Shown: positions 1-7,465, numbered from the stretch's first letter. The stretch: DNA of 64,000 nucleotides from Spirochaetales bacterium (GCA_017614375.1 JAGABZ010000007.1:1-64000); one strand, 5' to 3'. Translations and numbers: made by a program. The notes: generated by a model not told the origin, from the sequence alone.

Positions 1-26
1 CGACCCACGCGGTCGGGTTTTTGTTT
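1..26 (+). terminator. Intrinsic terminator, probably cut by window edge
   Basis: The first bases form a short GC stem (CGACC, bases 1-5, with GGTCG, bases 11-15) followed by a T-rich run. It probably ends a plus-strand gene lying before the window. The 5' arm may continue outside, so stem length is uncertain. Confidence 0.5.
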
Positions 27-172
27 GTTTCACGCAATTATTCTGGACTTGAAGCGGAGCGTGAGTCAAAACCCGAGCCGGCGCAGGGTTTTGCAGCGGA
101 GCCGGCCTGAGCCGGACTTCCGGGAGGCGAAGGCAAGTCCACTCTGCCCGCAAGACGCAATTATAGTCAGCA

Positions 173-201
173 TTGCAATATTGCATTATCCGGCTTATTC
201 T
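173..201 (+). promoter_or_regulatory. Possible sigma70-type promoter with 12-bp palindrome
   Basis: TTGCAA (173-178) and TATTCT (196-201) are 17 bp apart, a weak promoter match upstream of the phosphoesterase gene. A perfect palindrome TGCAATATTGCA (174-185) overlaps the -35 element and could be an operator. The rest of the first 290 bases shows nothing else I can name. Confidence 0.3.
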
Positions 202-290
202 GAAACCGGATGAAGTGACAGAGGAAAGGACAGCCGCCACGTCTCTGTTTGAATCGGTTCCGGCCTTCGTCGGAAAGTGAGGTTTCGGTT

Positions 291-1670
291 ATGAATAAAC
301 CCAAATGCGTGAAAGTGATTATTGTCCTGGTTTTCTGCGTGTCTACCCTTCTGTGCGGTTGCTCGACTACAAAGTTCGGGAGGAACCACGAGTTCGATCC
401 CGCGCACATCGTGTTCAGGGCAGGAGCGCTGAGCGACATACACCAGAACCTCAACAACGCGGACAACAACTCCTTCAAGATGGTCTACGCCCTCATGTAT
501 CTTGAGAAGCTCAGCGGCGGTGAACTCGATGCCGTCCTTGTCGCGGGGGACCTCACCGATACGGCCACAAAGGATCAGGTAGGCCAGTTCAAGAACAACT
601 ATCTCAGATGCTTTCAGCCGGAGGATGTCCCGCTGATCTACAGCATGGGAAACCATGATGCCAAGAACGAAACCTATGAAACCCTGAAGACATACCCCGA
701 ATGGTTCGGGCCAAGGTTCTTCCAGACCGACCAGGAAGATTCCCGCATCGAAGAAGGAAACCGGCACTGTGTTGTAAATGGAATCCATATCCTGACAATC
801 ATGCCTGAGAACTACGCCGTATACGGTGAGGTCGTGATGGGAGAGAAAACGCTGTCCTGGCTTGACGCCACCCTGGCAAAGATAACGACGGAGGAGCCGG
901 GAAAGCCCGTCTTCGTCCTCACTCACGCGATGCCGTATGACACCTGCTACGGAAGCGACCTCAAGCTCGGGGACACCAAGGGAAAACTCGGATGGTATTC
1001 AAGGGACATTGTCGATGTCCTGTCGAAATACAATCAGGTCATCACCCTCAGCGGCCATCTTCATTTCCCGCTGAATGACGAACGCAGCATCATGCAGACC
1101 GATTTCACCGCCCTGGGCTGCGGCTCCGTCCGGTTCATGGCGATTGAGAACGGGAATTTCGAGGACATGAGATCGGCGACTGTCATGAATGACTGCGCCG
1201 CCTACTCCCAGGGACTGTACATCGAAGTGGACATTTATGGAAACACGAGAATCGTACGTGTGGATTTCTACAATGATGGCCCCATCAAGGAGGATTGGAT
1301 AATCCCCGCGCCAAAGGCGGATGGATCACACCTGAAGGTCTATGGGAAGAACAGAGCTGAAAACCCGGCTCCCGTCTTCAACCAAGGCGGCTCTGCATAC
1401 GTAAACACGGACGGAACAATTACAGTCGGGTTCGCCGCTGCCACAGATGACGACCTGATCCACGATTATTCCGTTTTCATCTATGACAAAGAAGGGAATG
1501 AGCTTCGGAGATTCAACATTCTGGCTGATTTCTACAAGTACACCGACCCGGCGAAGATGAAGGATTCATACTCAATCAACATCGGAACGTTCAATCCGGC
1601 TGCCATCTTAATCAAGGTGGTTGCCAGGGACTCCTGGGGAAACGAGTGTGAACAACTAATCGCTTTCTGA
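291..1670 (+). CDS. Calcineurin-like metallophosphoesterase lipoprotein
   Basis: A predicted surface or periplasmic phosphoesterase of 459 residues. It begins with a lipoprotein signal: two lysines, a hydrophobic stretch and a lipobox ending LCGC, with the lipidated cysteine at about residue 24. The metallophosphoesterase motifs appear in order: D-x-H in SDIH (about 49-51), GDLTD (about 86-90), GNHD (about 120-123), a TH motif in LTHAMP, and SGHLHF. These supply the ligands of the two-metal centre in this superfamily. The last ~120 residues form a separate beta-rich C-terminal domain. I chose the start at 291 because GTGAGG lies 8 nt upstream and the signal peptide begins exactly there; an in-frame ATG at 249 would put 14 charged residues before it. 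The substrate (nucleotide, phosphodiester or phosphoprotein) cannot be told from sequence. Confidence 0.85.
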   Translation: MNKPKCVKVIIVLVFCVSTLLCGCSTTKFGRNHEFDPAHIVFRAGALSDIHQNLNNADNNSFKMVYALMYLEKLSGGELDAVLVAGDLTDTATKDQVGQFKNNYLRCFQPEDVPLIYSMGNHDAKNETYETLKTYPEWFGPRFFQTDQEDSRIEEGNRHCVVNGIHILTIMPENYAVYGEVVMGEKTLSWLDATLAKITTEEPGKPVFVLTHAMPYDTCYGSDLKLGDTKGKLGWYSRDIVDVLSKYNQVITLSGHLHFPLNDERSIMQTDFTALGCGSVRFMAIENGNFEDMRSATVMNDCAAYSQGLYIEVDIYGNTRIVRVDFYNDGPIKEDWIIPAPKADGSHLKVYGKNRAENPAPVFNQGGSAYVNTDGTITVGFAAATDDDLIHDYSVFIYDKEGNELRRFNILADFYKYTDPAKMKDSYSINIGTFNPAAILIKVVARDSWGNECEQLIAF

Positions 1671-1724
1671 GACTTGATACAGTGCTCAAATCCGGTCGGG
1701 ACAAACCGGCCGTAGGCGCGCTTT

Positions 1725-2621
1725 CTACGTCAGGTACCTTTCGATTATTGCGTCGATGCTCTCGGTCCTGAGAGGGTTTTGCGAATCTTCGTGGGTAACG
1801 ATCAGGTCTTGGCCGATAATATAGCCTGAGTCAAGGATTCTCATGAATCTGTTGAAATTCTTCCGGCAATACTCAGGGTCATCCATCCTTCCCAGATGTT
1901 CCCAGAAATACGCCTTTCTGGTCCTTTTGTTCAGAACATAGAAATCCGGGTGAAGTGTATCACTGTCAAAGGGGCTGAATCCCGTCACTTCGTAACCTTC
2001 CACCATTCCGAACTCATTGAAAACCGGTCTGGCCTTTTCCAATCCGGCTTCGGGAGGGAGCGCCACCTCATAGTGATATGGAATCCCTCTCACATACAGC
2101 CTGTCAGCGATAATCAGCTCACTCTTGGAGCCCACATAGTCGCCCCTGAGAGTCTTGTGCTTATGGTAGTCATCCTCTTTCCTGATGCTGTATTTCTTGA
2201 CCACAACGTTGCAATCCTGCCACTTTCGTGCATAACCCTCACCGGTCAGTTCCGAAAGCCGGGCATTGTTTCTGATTGCCTGCGCAAGCTTTCCGGCCAC
2301 CTTGTCCACATCCGAAGCCTCAGGGTTCTTCCCCAAAACTTCCAGACATCGGTCTATCTGTCTTTTCTCCTTCACCGCGGCGGCCCGGAGTTTCCCCTCA
2401 TAGTACTCCGTGGAAAGCCTCTCAATGCGTTTCCTGTCCGAGGTCCTGACATAAACGAGCCTTCCGTCCTTTCCCCGGCAATAATAGGCCGGCCGCCCCT
2501 TGATGAACTTCACATACAGCCTTTCCCCATCCGCAACCGGAGGCCGCGCGTTTGAACGGGCAATCTGCTCCAACTCTTCGGATGTTTCCCGCAGTATTCT
2601 CAGAATCTCGTCCTTGTTCAT
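1725..2621 (-). CDS. PD-(D/E)XK nuclease-like protein
   Basis: A 298-residue protein whose C-terminal half resembles the PD-(D/E)XK nuclease fold: a conserved glutamate in GSKSELIIADRL (about residue 168), the HPDFYV motif (aspartate about 226), and YFWEHLG (glutamate about 241, followed by H where many relatives have K). The WEHLGxMDDPEY pattern recurs in restriction- and repair-associated nuclease domains. The N-terminal ~120 residues are charged and helical, possibly for DNA or partner binding. The start at 2621 has no Shine-Dalgarno, but a promoter lies 8 nt upstream, suggesting a leaderless mRNA; the frame stays open further upstream without a plausible start. Four copies of an ATATAACTTTTT element cover the promoter, which points to tight repression. 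A defence, repair or mobile-element role is inference. Confidence 0.65.
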   Translation of the reverse strand: MNKDEILRILRETSEELEQIARSNARPPVADGERLYVKFIKGRPAYYCRGKDGRLVYVRTSDRKRIERLSTEYYEGKLRAAAVKEKRQIDRCLEVLGKNPEASDVDKVAGKLAQAIRNNARLSELTGEGYARKWQDCNVVVKKYSIRKEDDYHKHKTLRGDYVGSKSELIIADRLYVRGIPYHYEVALPPEAGLEKARPVFNEFGMVEGYEVTGFSPFDSDTLHPDFYVLNKRTRKAYFWEHLGRMDDPEYCRKNFNRFMRILDSGYIIGQDLIVTHEDSQNPLRTESIDAIIERYLT

Positions 2622-2629
2622 GGCTGCAT

Positions 2630-2658
2630 CATATAACTTTTTTCGCGGTTTTTGGCAA
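2630..2658 (-). promoter_or_regulatory. Promoter of the nuclease-like gene, no room for a leader
   Basis: On the minus strand TTGCCA (2658-2653) and TATATG (2635-2630) are 17 bp apart. The -10 element ends 8 nt before the ATG at 2621, so transcription should begin at or within a base or two of the start codon. Confidence 0.5.
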
Positions 2659-2709
2659 AAAAGTTGTGTTGATATAACTTTTTTCCTGAAAATCGGTGAA
2701 AAAGTTATA
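2631..2709. promoter_or_regulatory. Four-copy alternating operator array (ATATAACTTTTT)
   Basis: The element ATATAACTTTTTT occurs at 2631-2643 and 2672-2684. Its reverse complement (AAAAAGTTATA or AAAAAAGTTGTG) occurs at 2657-2668 and 2699-2709. The copies form two head-to-head pairs covering the -10 region of the nuclease-like gene, as expected for a dimeric repressor binding cooperatively. The AT-rich array stands out from the GC-rich surroundings. Confidence 0.6.
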
Positions 2710-2830
2710 CTCCCCCGCCCGATTGATGCCTCCATCACGCTGCATGGGCGGTCACCCGGCATTTCGGGCAAGGCCTGACCCAACCCGATACCGGTTCCCG
2801 GTTTGACGGCTTTCCGCTTCGCTGTTTGTG

Positions 2831-2848
2831 TGTTACCCTCAAGTAACA
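2831..2848. promoter_or_regulatory. Inverted repeat before the isochorismatase gene
   Basis: TGTTAC (2831-2836) and GTAACA (2843-2848) form a perfect 6-bp inverted repeat with a 6-bp spacer, ending 8 bp before the GGAGG ribosome-binding site at 2856-2860. It may be an operator or a leader hairpin affecting translation. Confidence 0.3.
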
Positions 2849-2865
2849 AGGGAATGGAGGCAGAT

Positions 2866-3393
2866 ATGGTTCTTCTCGTTGTTGATATGCAAAAGGCCCT
2901 GACCGGTGATGCCGCCCTGTATGACCGCGACAGGCTGATGAACAGAATCGCCAGGCTGATTGAAGCGGCGCGCAAAAACAACGTCGAAGTGATCTATTTC
3001 CAGCATGACGCCGGCTCGGGAAGCGGGTTCTCGGCCGGGGACGAGGCCTTTGAGATTGCCGACCAGGTGGCTCCGGGCGGGGACGACAAAGTCTTCGCCA
3101 AAAGCATAAACAGCTGCTTCGGGAACAGGGAATTCACCACCTATATGAACAGCCTGGAGGACAAACGCCTGATGGTCGTCGGGCTGCAGACGAACTGGTG
3201 CATCGACGCGACTGTGAAATCGGCGTTTGAGCGGGGCTTTAGCGTCATTGTGCCCGACGGGACGAACTCGACGTTTGACAACGACTACATGAGCGCGGAA
3301 ACGACCTGCCGGTATTACAACGACGAAATCTGGCCGGACTGCTTCGCCGACTGCGTCACATTTGACGAAGCCCTGGCAATGATCGGCAGATAA
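2866..3393 (+). CDS. Isochorismatase-like cysteine hydrolase
   Basis: A cytosolic cysteine hydrolase of 175 residues, normal for the isochorismatase/nicotinamidase superfamily. The catalytic triad is visible: aspartate in VVDMQ near the N-terminus, lysine in FAKSINSC, and the nucleophilic cysteine in TNWCIDAT. Members hydrolyse isochorismate, nicotinamide, N-carbamoyl compounds or related amides. This one has no clear zinc-site signature of a true nicotinamidase, so the substrate is open. The start at 2866 is set by GGAGG five bases upstream; earlier in-frame ATGs lack a ribosome-binding site. It diverges from the nuclease-like gene across the operator array, so both could share a regulator. 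Confidence 0.8.
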   Translation: MVLLVVDMQKALTGDAALYDRDRLMNRIARLIEAARKNNVEVIYFQHDAGSGSGFSAGDEAFEIADQVAPGGDDKVFAKSINSCFGNREFTTYMNSLEDKRLMVVGLQTNWCIDATVKSAFERGFSVIVPDGTNSTFDNDYMSAETTCRYYNDEIWPDCFADCVTFDEALAMIGR

Positions 3394-3405
3394 AACTGAA
3401 AACCT

Positions 3406-4002
3406 TTAGAACGAGACCTTTGCCGAGAGGGTGAATCCGCCCTCTCCTGAGCGTGTGACCAGCGGGAGGAATCCGACGGTCACCGAGCCCATCCCGAGCG
3501 CGTCGGAGAGCTTTGAATTGAATGAGCGGGCGTAGGTGTACGGCCGTATGCACTGCCAGATTCTGACAGCCACCAGACCGGCCAGACCGGCCACGGCCAG
3601 CTCTCCGCCGTGGCTTTCCCTGTCGTCGTGGTACAGTTCGTTATGGGCATTCGTGGCGGATTCGGAAATAAAGGCCGCGATAAGCAGGCTCGTGCTGACT
3701 ACGTCGCACCCTGCAAAGACGATGTGAAGCGGGTCCCCCTGGCTTTTGGAACCGGATCCGAAACCCAGAACGAGGTTCCACAGGAAACCTTCGGTCGCGG
3801 ACACCTGGTAACGGGTCCAGACGGAGTTCTTTTCCGAGTCGGTCAGCTGGCCGGACAGGGCCTTTATCTTTTCCGCATTCGCGTCGGAAAGCCGCCCGAA
3901 AGCCATAATCCTACTGACTTCCTTGTACGAGTCCGGGTCGGCGTAGAGCATCGAGCATGAAACAAGCAAAACTGCCAGAATAATGAAGACCTTCCGGGTC
4001 AT
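3406..4002 (-). CDS. P13-like envelope protein
   Basis: A 198-residue exported protein with an N-terminal signal peptide; cleavage is likely after LYA, although LVSC at residue 16 could also be read as a lipobox. Two or three hydrophobic segments follow (around FAGCDVVSTSLLIAAF and LAVAGLAGLVAV), and the chain ends in a phenylalanine after alternating residues (LSAKVSF). The layout, with the GS-x-x-QGD motif before the first membrane segment, resembles the spirochaetal P13 family known from Borrelia as a channel-forming envelope protein. The match is from memory of the family pattern and is moderate. I use the ATG at 4002 because GGAGG lies 8 nt upstream; the ATG at 4008 would be only 2 nt from it. 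Confidence 0.55.
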   Translation of the reverse strand: MTRKVFIILAVLLVSCSMLYADPDSYKEVSRIMAFGRLSDANAEKIKALSGQLTDSEKNSVWTRYQVSATEGFLWNLVLGFGSGSKSQGDPLHIVFAGCDVVSTSLLIAAFISESATNAHNELYHDDRESHGGELAVAGLAGLVAVRIWQCIRPYTYARSFNSKLSDALGMGSVTVGFLPLVTRSGEGGFTLSAKVSF

Positions 4003-4158
4003 GGTCATGTCCTCCGTTGCGTAAACAATGATAGCACACTTTCATGGGGATTGTACCGGGCAAAAAGCGCTGCGATGATGTCTGTCACGGGTAAATATTA
4101 TCTATATTCGTGTTCCCTGGAATAGGCGGAATACCCAGGCTGCCACCCGCCATAAGCC

Positions 4159-4188
4159 TTTACAACTATGCCACTACAATGGTATAGT
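4159..4188 (+). promoter_or_regulatory. Promoter of the DUF3990/HTH module
   Basis: TTTACA (4159-4164) and TATAGT (4183-4188), 18 bp apart, each match the sigma70 consensus at five of six bases. The -10 element ends 9 nt before the ATG at 4198, leaving essentially no untranslated leader. Confidence 0.6.
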
Positions 4189-4197
4189 TCAGATGAT

Positions 4198-4890
4198 ATG
4201 AATAGTCCGGATGTCATTACAATCTTCCATGGTTCCGAAGAAATAATCCGAAAGCCCCTGTACGGTATCGGAAACCCCAGAAACGACTACGGTAGGGGGT
4301 TCTACGGCACCCTTGTCCTTGATCTGGCAAAGGAATGGGCCTGTACCGAAACCCACGGAGGATACGCGAACAAATACAACCTGGACCTCGGCGGGTTGCA
4401 CATCCTGAACCTTTCCGACGGGCAATACAACATCCTCCATTGGCTGTCGCTTCTGCTGAAAAACCGAATCTTTGATACAAGGAATGCGGTTTCCGAGGCC
4501 GGCAGGCAGTACCTCATTGAGCATTTCGACATCGACACTTCCAACTTTGACATCATCCGCGGATACAGGGCCGATGACTCGTACTTTTCCTTTGCCCAGG
4601 CTTTTCTGGACAACACAATTACAGTCCGCAAACTCGCCGAGGCCATGCATCTGGGCAAACTGGGTGAACAGATAGTACTGGTCTCCCCTAATGCCTTTGC
4701 ACAGATTGAGTTCATCGGCTTCGAACCTGCTGAGCGGGACATCTTCTACCCGCTGCGAAAAAGCCGCGATGAGTTTGCCCGGAGCCGGTTCTTCAGCCTC
4801 CGCGATGCGCCGGGACTGAAACCGGACGATCTTTTCCTGGCCGACATAATCAGAGGAGGAATCACAGCCGATGATCCACGCCTACAGTGA
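4198..4890 (+). CDS. DUF3990 family protein, predicted ADP-ribosyltransferase-like toxin
   Basis: A 230-residue protein that I recognise as DUF3990. It has the HGS motif near residue 11, the NDYGRGFYGT segment, LAKEWACTE, YNILHWL, IIGYRADDSYF-like residues (here IRGYRADDSYFSFA) and LGKLGEQIVL. DUF3990 is considered related to ADP-ribosyltransferase folds and is usually found beside small HTH or DUF3791 genes in putative toxin-antitoxin modules. The next gene overlaps it by 20 bp and encodes the matching HTH partner. The start at 4198 is preferred because the family begins just before the HGS motif; an ATG at 4168 lies inside the promoter. No Shine-Dalgarno is present. Toxin function is inferred from family and neighbour. 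Confidence 0.75.
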   Translation: MNSPDVITIFHGSEEIIRKPLYGIGNPRNDYGRGFYGTLVLDLAKEWACTETHGGYANKYNLDLGGLHILNLSDGQYNILHWLSLLLKNRIFDTRNAVSEAGRQYLIEHFDIDTSNFDIIRGYRADDSYFSFAQAFLDNTITVRKLAEAMHLGKLGEQIVLVSPNAFAQIEFIGFEPAERDIFYPLRKSRDEFARSRFFSLRDAPGLKPDDLFLADIIRGGITADDPRLQ

Positions 4891-5476
4891 GCTGTATCTG
4901 ACCGGTGCATGCCGGATTATGGCAGCGTTGTTCGATTCTGCTCTCGGGACTATGACACCTTCGGAGTTCACCGGCCTGTTTTTGGATTCAACTGTTGCCG
5001 TTTCCTGGGAAGCAGGGAATCCGAAGTACATCGCGGGGAAATCCGGAGAAGAAATCCTCGAGGAGATTACCGGCAGAAATCCGGTTGTGTCGGCGCAACC
5101 ACAGGACCGTTCAGCGGCGTACTGGTGCGGTCATGTCTATGCATATGCCCAGTGGTACTTCGGGTGCCGGTTCGCGGAACTGTTTTCCGCAATCCCCATT
5201 GAGGAGCTTCTGTCACTGTACACTCCCCTGCATGAGGCTGACATCTCAAAAACCATGGCTTTGTTCCGACGCCGGCTGTTCCCCCAACCTGCCCTCAAAA
5301 CCTGGCGGGAAAAACGCAATCTGAGCCAGTCCCAGCTGGCCAGAATCAGTTCCGTCAGCCTACGTTCAATCAAGGCATATGAACAGGGTGATCTGGATAT
5401 TTCAAAGGCCGGTTATGAAACCCTCTGGAATCTGTCGCGCAGCCTCTGCTGCGAGGTCAGGGAACTGATTTCCTAG
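4871..5476 (+). CDS. HTH (XRE-type) partner of DUF3990, predicted antitoxin
   Basis: A 201-residue protein with an N-terminal domain (about 1-135) typical of the partner of DUF3990: MIHAYSELYL, a region around GNPKYIAGKSG, and the aromatic YWCGHVYAYAQWYFG. A C-terminal helix-turn-helix of XRE type follows (about 145-200, LSQSQLARISSVSLRSIKAYEQG). The N-terminal part probably binds the toxin and the C-terminal part DNA, giving autoregulation, as in many type II modules. Its start overlaps the end of the preceding gene; GAGGAGG lies 11 nt upstream, a slightly long spacing that still suggests independent ribosome entry. That would favour antitoxin synthesis if the leaderless first gene is poorly translated. 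Confidence 0.75.
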   Translation: MIHAYSELYLTGACRIMAALFDSALGTMTPSEFTGLFLDSTVAVSWEAGNPKYIAGKSGEEILEEITGRNPVVSAQPQDRSAAYWCGHVYAYAQWYFGCRFAELFSAIPIEELLSLYTPLHEADISKTMALFRRRLFPQPALKTWREKRNLSQSQLARISSVSLRSIKAYEQGDLDISKAGYETLWNLSRSLCCEVRELIS

Positions 5477-5524
5477 GCAAGCTGTTCCTTAAAACCGCCC
5501 TTCCTCGTGTTTCATTCATAGGAA

Positions 5525-5686
5525 GTGACAAGGAAGTGACATTTTCGATGTCACCATGTCACCACCTGATAACTTCCGGTCTCACAAGAAATAACAATCC
5601 GACTATCAGAGATGGTGACAGAGGAGGTGACAAGGAGGTGACATTTTTACCCGACATGGTGACAAGGAGGTGACAAGGAGGTGACA
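5525..5686. repeat. Array of GTGACA / AAGGAGGTGA repeats
   Basis: The 309-bp gap after the HTH gene holds eight forward GTGACA hexamers (5525, 5536, 5615, 5627, 5638, 5659, 5670, 5681) and two reversed ones, TGTCAC (5549, 5557). Neighbouring forward copies sit 11 or 12 bp apart, one helical turn. The joined units contain AAGGAGGTGA at 5632-5641, 5664-5673 and 5675-5684, a perfect complement of the usual 16S rRNA 3' tail. No gene starts at a suitable distance behind most copies. The rest of the gap shows no other feature. Confidence 0.7.
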
Positions 5687-5785
5687 TTTCCTGTTCTCGT
5701 GAGTAAGAATGTTTGAGTTCCTCGCCCGGAAAGAGGAAGAGTTGCGTCGTGCGGGATAATCCTGCATAATCCTCCCGAGGCGTAT

Positions 5786-6106
5786 ATGAAAACAGAGACT
5801 TTGGATAGAATCCGCCGGTTCACCGAGGACCGCGACTGGGACCAGTTCCATACCCCGGCCAATCTGGCCAAATCAATCGCAATCGAGGCTGCCGAGCTGC
5901 TTGAGTGCTTTCAGTGGTCGGATGACCGATATGACCTGAATGCCGTCCGGGAGGAACTGGCAGACGTGATGGTTTACTGCGTCGATTTGCTGGACAAGCT
6001 GGGACTGGACGCCGATGAGATCATCAACGCAAAGATGGACAAGAACGAGGCCAAGTACCCCGTCGAGCGGGCCAGGGGCAACGCCACCAAGTACGATAAG
6101 TTCTAG
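5786..6106 (+). CDS. MazG-like nucleotide pyrophosphohydrolase
   Basis: A 106-residue all-alpha NTP pyrophosphohydrolase. It shows the magnesium-binding EAAELLECFQW motif (about 34-44) and the downstream EELADVMVY (E-x-x-D) motif, with the single-domain length typical of the dCTPase/RS21-C6-like group. Such enzymes hydrolyse (d)NTPs, often non-canonical ones, to monophosphate and pyrophosphate as house-cleaning. Start at 5786 with a GAGG-containing site about 8 nt upstream. It follows the repeat array and stands alone on its strand; whether the array controls it is unknown. Confidence 0.85.
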   Translation: MKTETLDRIRRFTEDRDWDQFHTPANLAKSIAIEAAELLECFQWSDDRYDLNAVREELADVMVYCVDLLDKLGLDADEIINAKMDKNEAKYPVERARGNATKYDKF

Positions 6107-6115
6107 GTCCTGCCG

Positions 6116-6253
6116 TTAAGCGAACGAAATCCTGAGGCCCTTCTTGACGCAGTCGTCAAGGCACAGGTTGATGAGGGTCTGGTAAGGGACCCCGGAATCC
6201 GGGGCCATGTCCTTGAAGCAAGTGACGGTTGAAGTGTTCAAATTGATTGTCAC
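6116..6253 (-). CDS. Small ribbon-helix-helix antitoxin-like protein, probably truncated
   Basis: Reading from a GTG at 6253 gives 45 residues beginning VTINLNTSTVTCF and containing GVPYQTLINLCLDDC near the end. The GIPYQTLIN-x-YL-x-DC pattern is the hallmark of a common ribbon-helix-helix antitoxin family (CopG/BrnA-like), in which a beta strand (here VTINLN) pairs in a dimer and binds DNA. Full-length relatives carry about 35-40 more N-terminal residues; here that region would run into the 3' end of argD, so the gene is either a minimal RHH protein or a 3' remnant. No toxin gene is adjacent and the Shine-Dalgarno is poor. It lies 20 bp after argD on the same strand and may be read through from it. 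Confidence 0.5.
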   Translation of the reverse strand: MTINLNTSTVTCFKDMAPDSGVPYQTLINLCLDDCVKKGLRISFA

Positions 6254-6273
6254 CTGCTTAAAGCACGATTTGA

Positions 6274-7464
6274 TCAGTCTATACAGGAATCCAGGATTTC
6301 GGCCATCGCGTCGATGTGCTGCTTTTCAAGTACCAGCGGCGGGACGAAGCGGATGATTTCCGCTCCGGCGTTGATCAGAACCAGCCCCTTCTCAAGCGCC
6401 CTGTCGATAATCGGCCCGACCGGTCTGTCGAAGACCAGCCCCTGCATCAATCCCGCGCCGCGGCGCTCGATGATGCAACTGTGCCCGGCCTTGATTTCAT
6501 CCAGCTTCTTTTCCAGATAGGGGGCGACCTGCCGGACATGACCGGCGATATCGTCGCGGACGAAGATCTCCAGAACCTTCGCGGCGGCGCGGCAGGCCAG
6601 CGGGTTTCCGCCGTATGTGGTGCCGTGGTCGCCGGAGGTCAGGGAGTGCTGCGCCACTTCTTCGGTCAGCAGGAAAGCTCCGATCGGCACTCCGCAGCCC
6701 AGGGCCTTGGCACAGGTCATGATGTCAGGACGCACACCGTACTTCTGCCAGGCAAACGGGTAACCGGTGCGACCCATTCCGCACTGGATTTCATCCAGAA
6801 TCAGCAAAATGCCCTTCTCGTCGCAGAGGGCCCTGACGCCCCGCAGGAATTCCTCTGTGGCGGGGGTAAGCCCGCCCTCGCCCTGGACGGTCTCCATGAT
6901 GATGGCGCAGGTGTGTTCGTTGATGCATGCCTTTACGGAATCCAGGTCGTTGTAATCGGCGAAGCGGATGTTCCCGATTCCCGGCTCGAAGGCCTCACGG
7001 TAGTGGGGATTGCCCGTCACCGACAGAGCGCCCATCGTGCGGCCGTGGAACGATTTGTTCATCGCGATTATCTCGTGGTCGGTCCTGCCGTCCTTGAGCC
7101 AGGCGTATTTACGGGCAGCCTTGATGGCGCCTTCGACGGCCTCGGCTCCTGAGTTGCAGAAAAATACCCTGTCCATTCCCGAGTAGGCCTTCAGGGCCCG
7201 GGCGGCCTCGATGGCGGGGATGTTGTAGTAGTAGTTGGAGGTGTGCAGAATCTTGTCGACCTGGTCTTTGATGGCCGCATTATACTCTTTGTTGGCATAT
7301 CCCAGGGCAAACACGGCGATTCCGGCCACGAAATCCAGGTACTTCTTTCCTTCGATGTCGTAGAGGTACATGCCCTCCCCGCGGTCGAAGACAATCTGGT
7401 ACCTGTTGTAGGTGTGAAGAAGGTCGGCCTCTGCCCGGTCAATCCACTGCTTCATGTTCTGCAT
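6274..7464 (-). CDS. argD: Acetylornithine aminotransferase
   Basis: A 396-residue PLP-dependent class III aminotransferase that converts N-acetylglutamate semialdehyde to N-acetylornithine in arginine synthesis. Visible motifs: the phosphate-binding [16 protein letters not shown] region, the [11 protein letters not shown] segment carrying the PLP-contacting aspartate, and [14 protein letters not shown] with the Schiff-base lysine. The start at 7464 is fixed by AAGGAG about 7 nt upstream, overlapping the end of argB; the gap to the argB stop is one base. Last classical gene of the argC-GNAT-argJ-argB-argD operon. Some ArgD enzymes also act in lysine synthesis, which cannot be judged here. Confidence 0.95.
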   Translation of the reverse strand: MQNMKQWIDRAEADLLHTYNRYQIVFDRGEGMYLYDIEGKKYLDFVAGIAVFALGYANKEYNAAIKDQVDKILHTSNYYYNIPAIEAARALKAYSGMDRVFFCNSGAEAVEGAIKAARKYAWLKDGRTDHEIIAMNKSFHGRTMGALSVTGNPHYREAFEPGIGNIRFADYNDLDSVKACINEHTCAIIMETVQGEGGLTPATEEFLRGVRALCDEKGILLILDEIQCGMGRTGYPFAWQKYGVRPDIMTCAKALGCGVPIGAFLLTEEVAQHSLTSGDHGTTYGGNPLACRAAAKVLEIFVRDDIAGHVRQVAPYLEKKLDEIKAGHSCIIERRGAGLMQGLVFDRPVGPIIDRALEKGLVLINAGAEIIRFVPPLVLEKQHIDAMAEILDSCID

Positions 7465-7465
7465 C

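Noticed and set aside
5525-5686. Repeat array read as a CRISPR
   Set aside because: Units are 11-12 bp and directly joined, with no 25-40 bp repeats, no unique spacers and no cas genes.
5525-5686. Repeat array read as an iteron replication origin
   Set aside because: No replication initiator gene, no AT-rich unwinding element, and the setting is chromosomal. Helical phasing alone is not enough.
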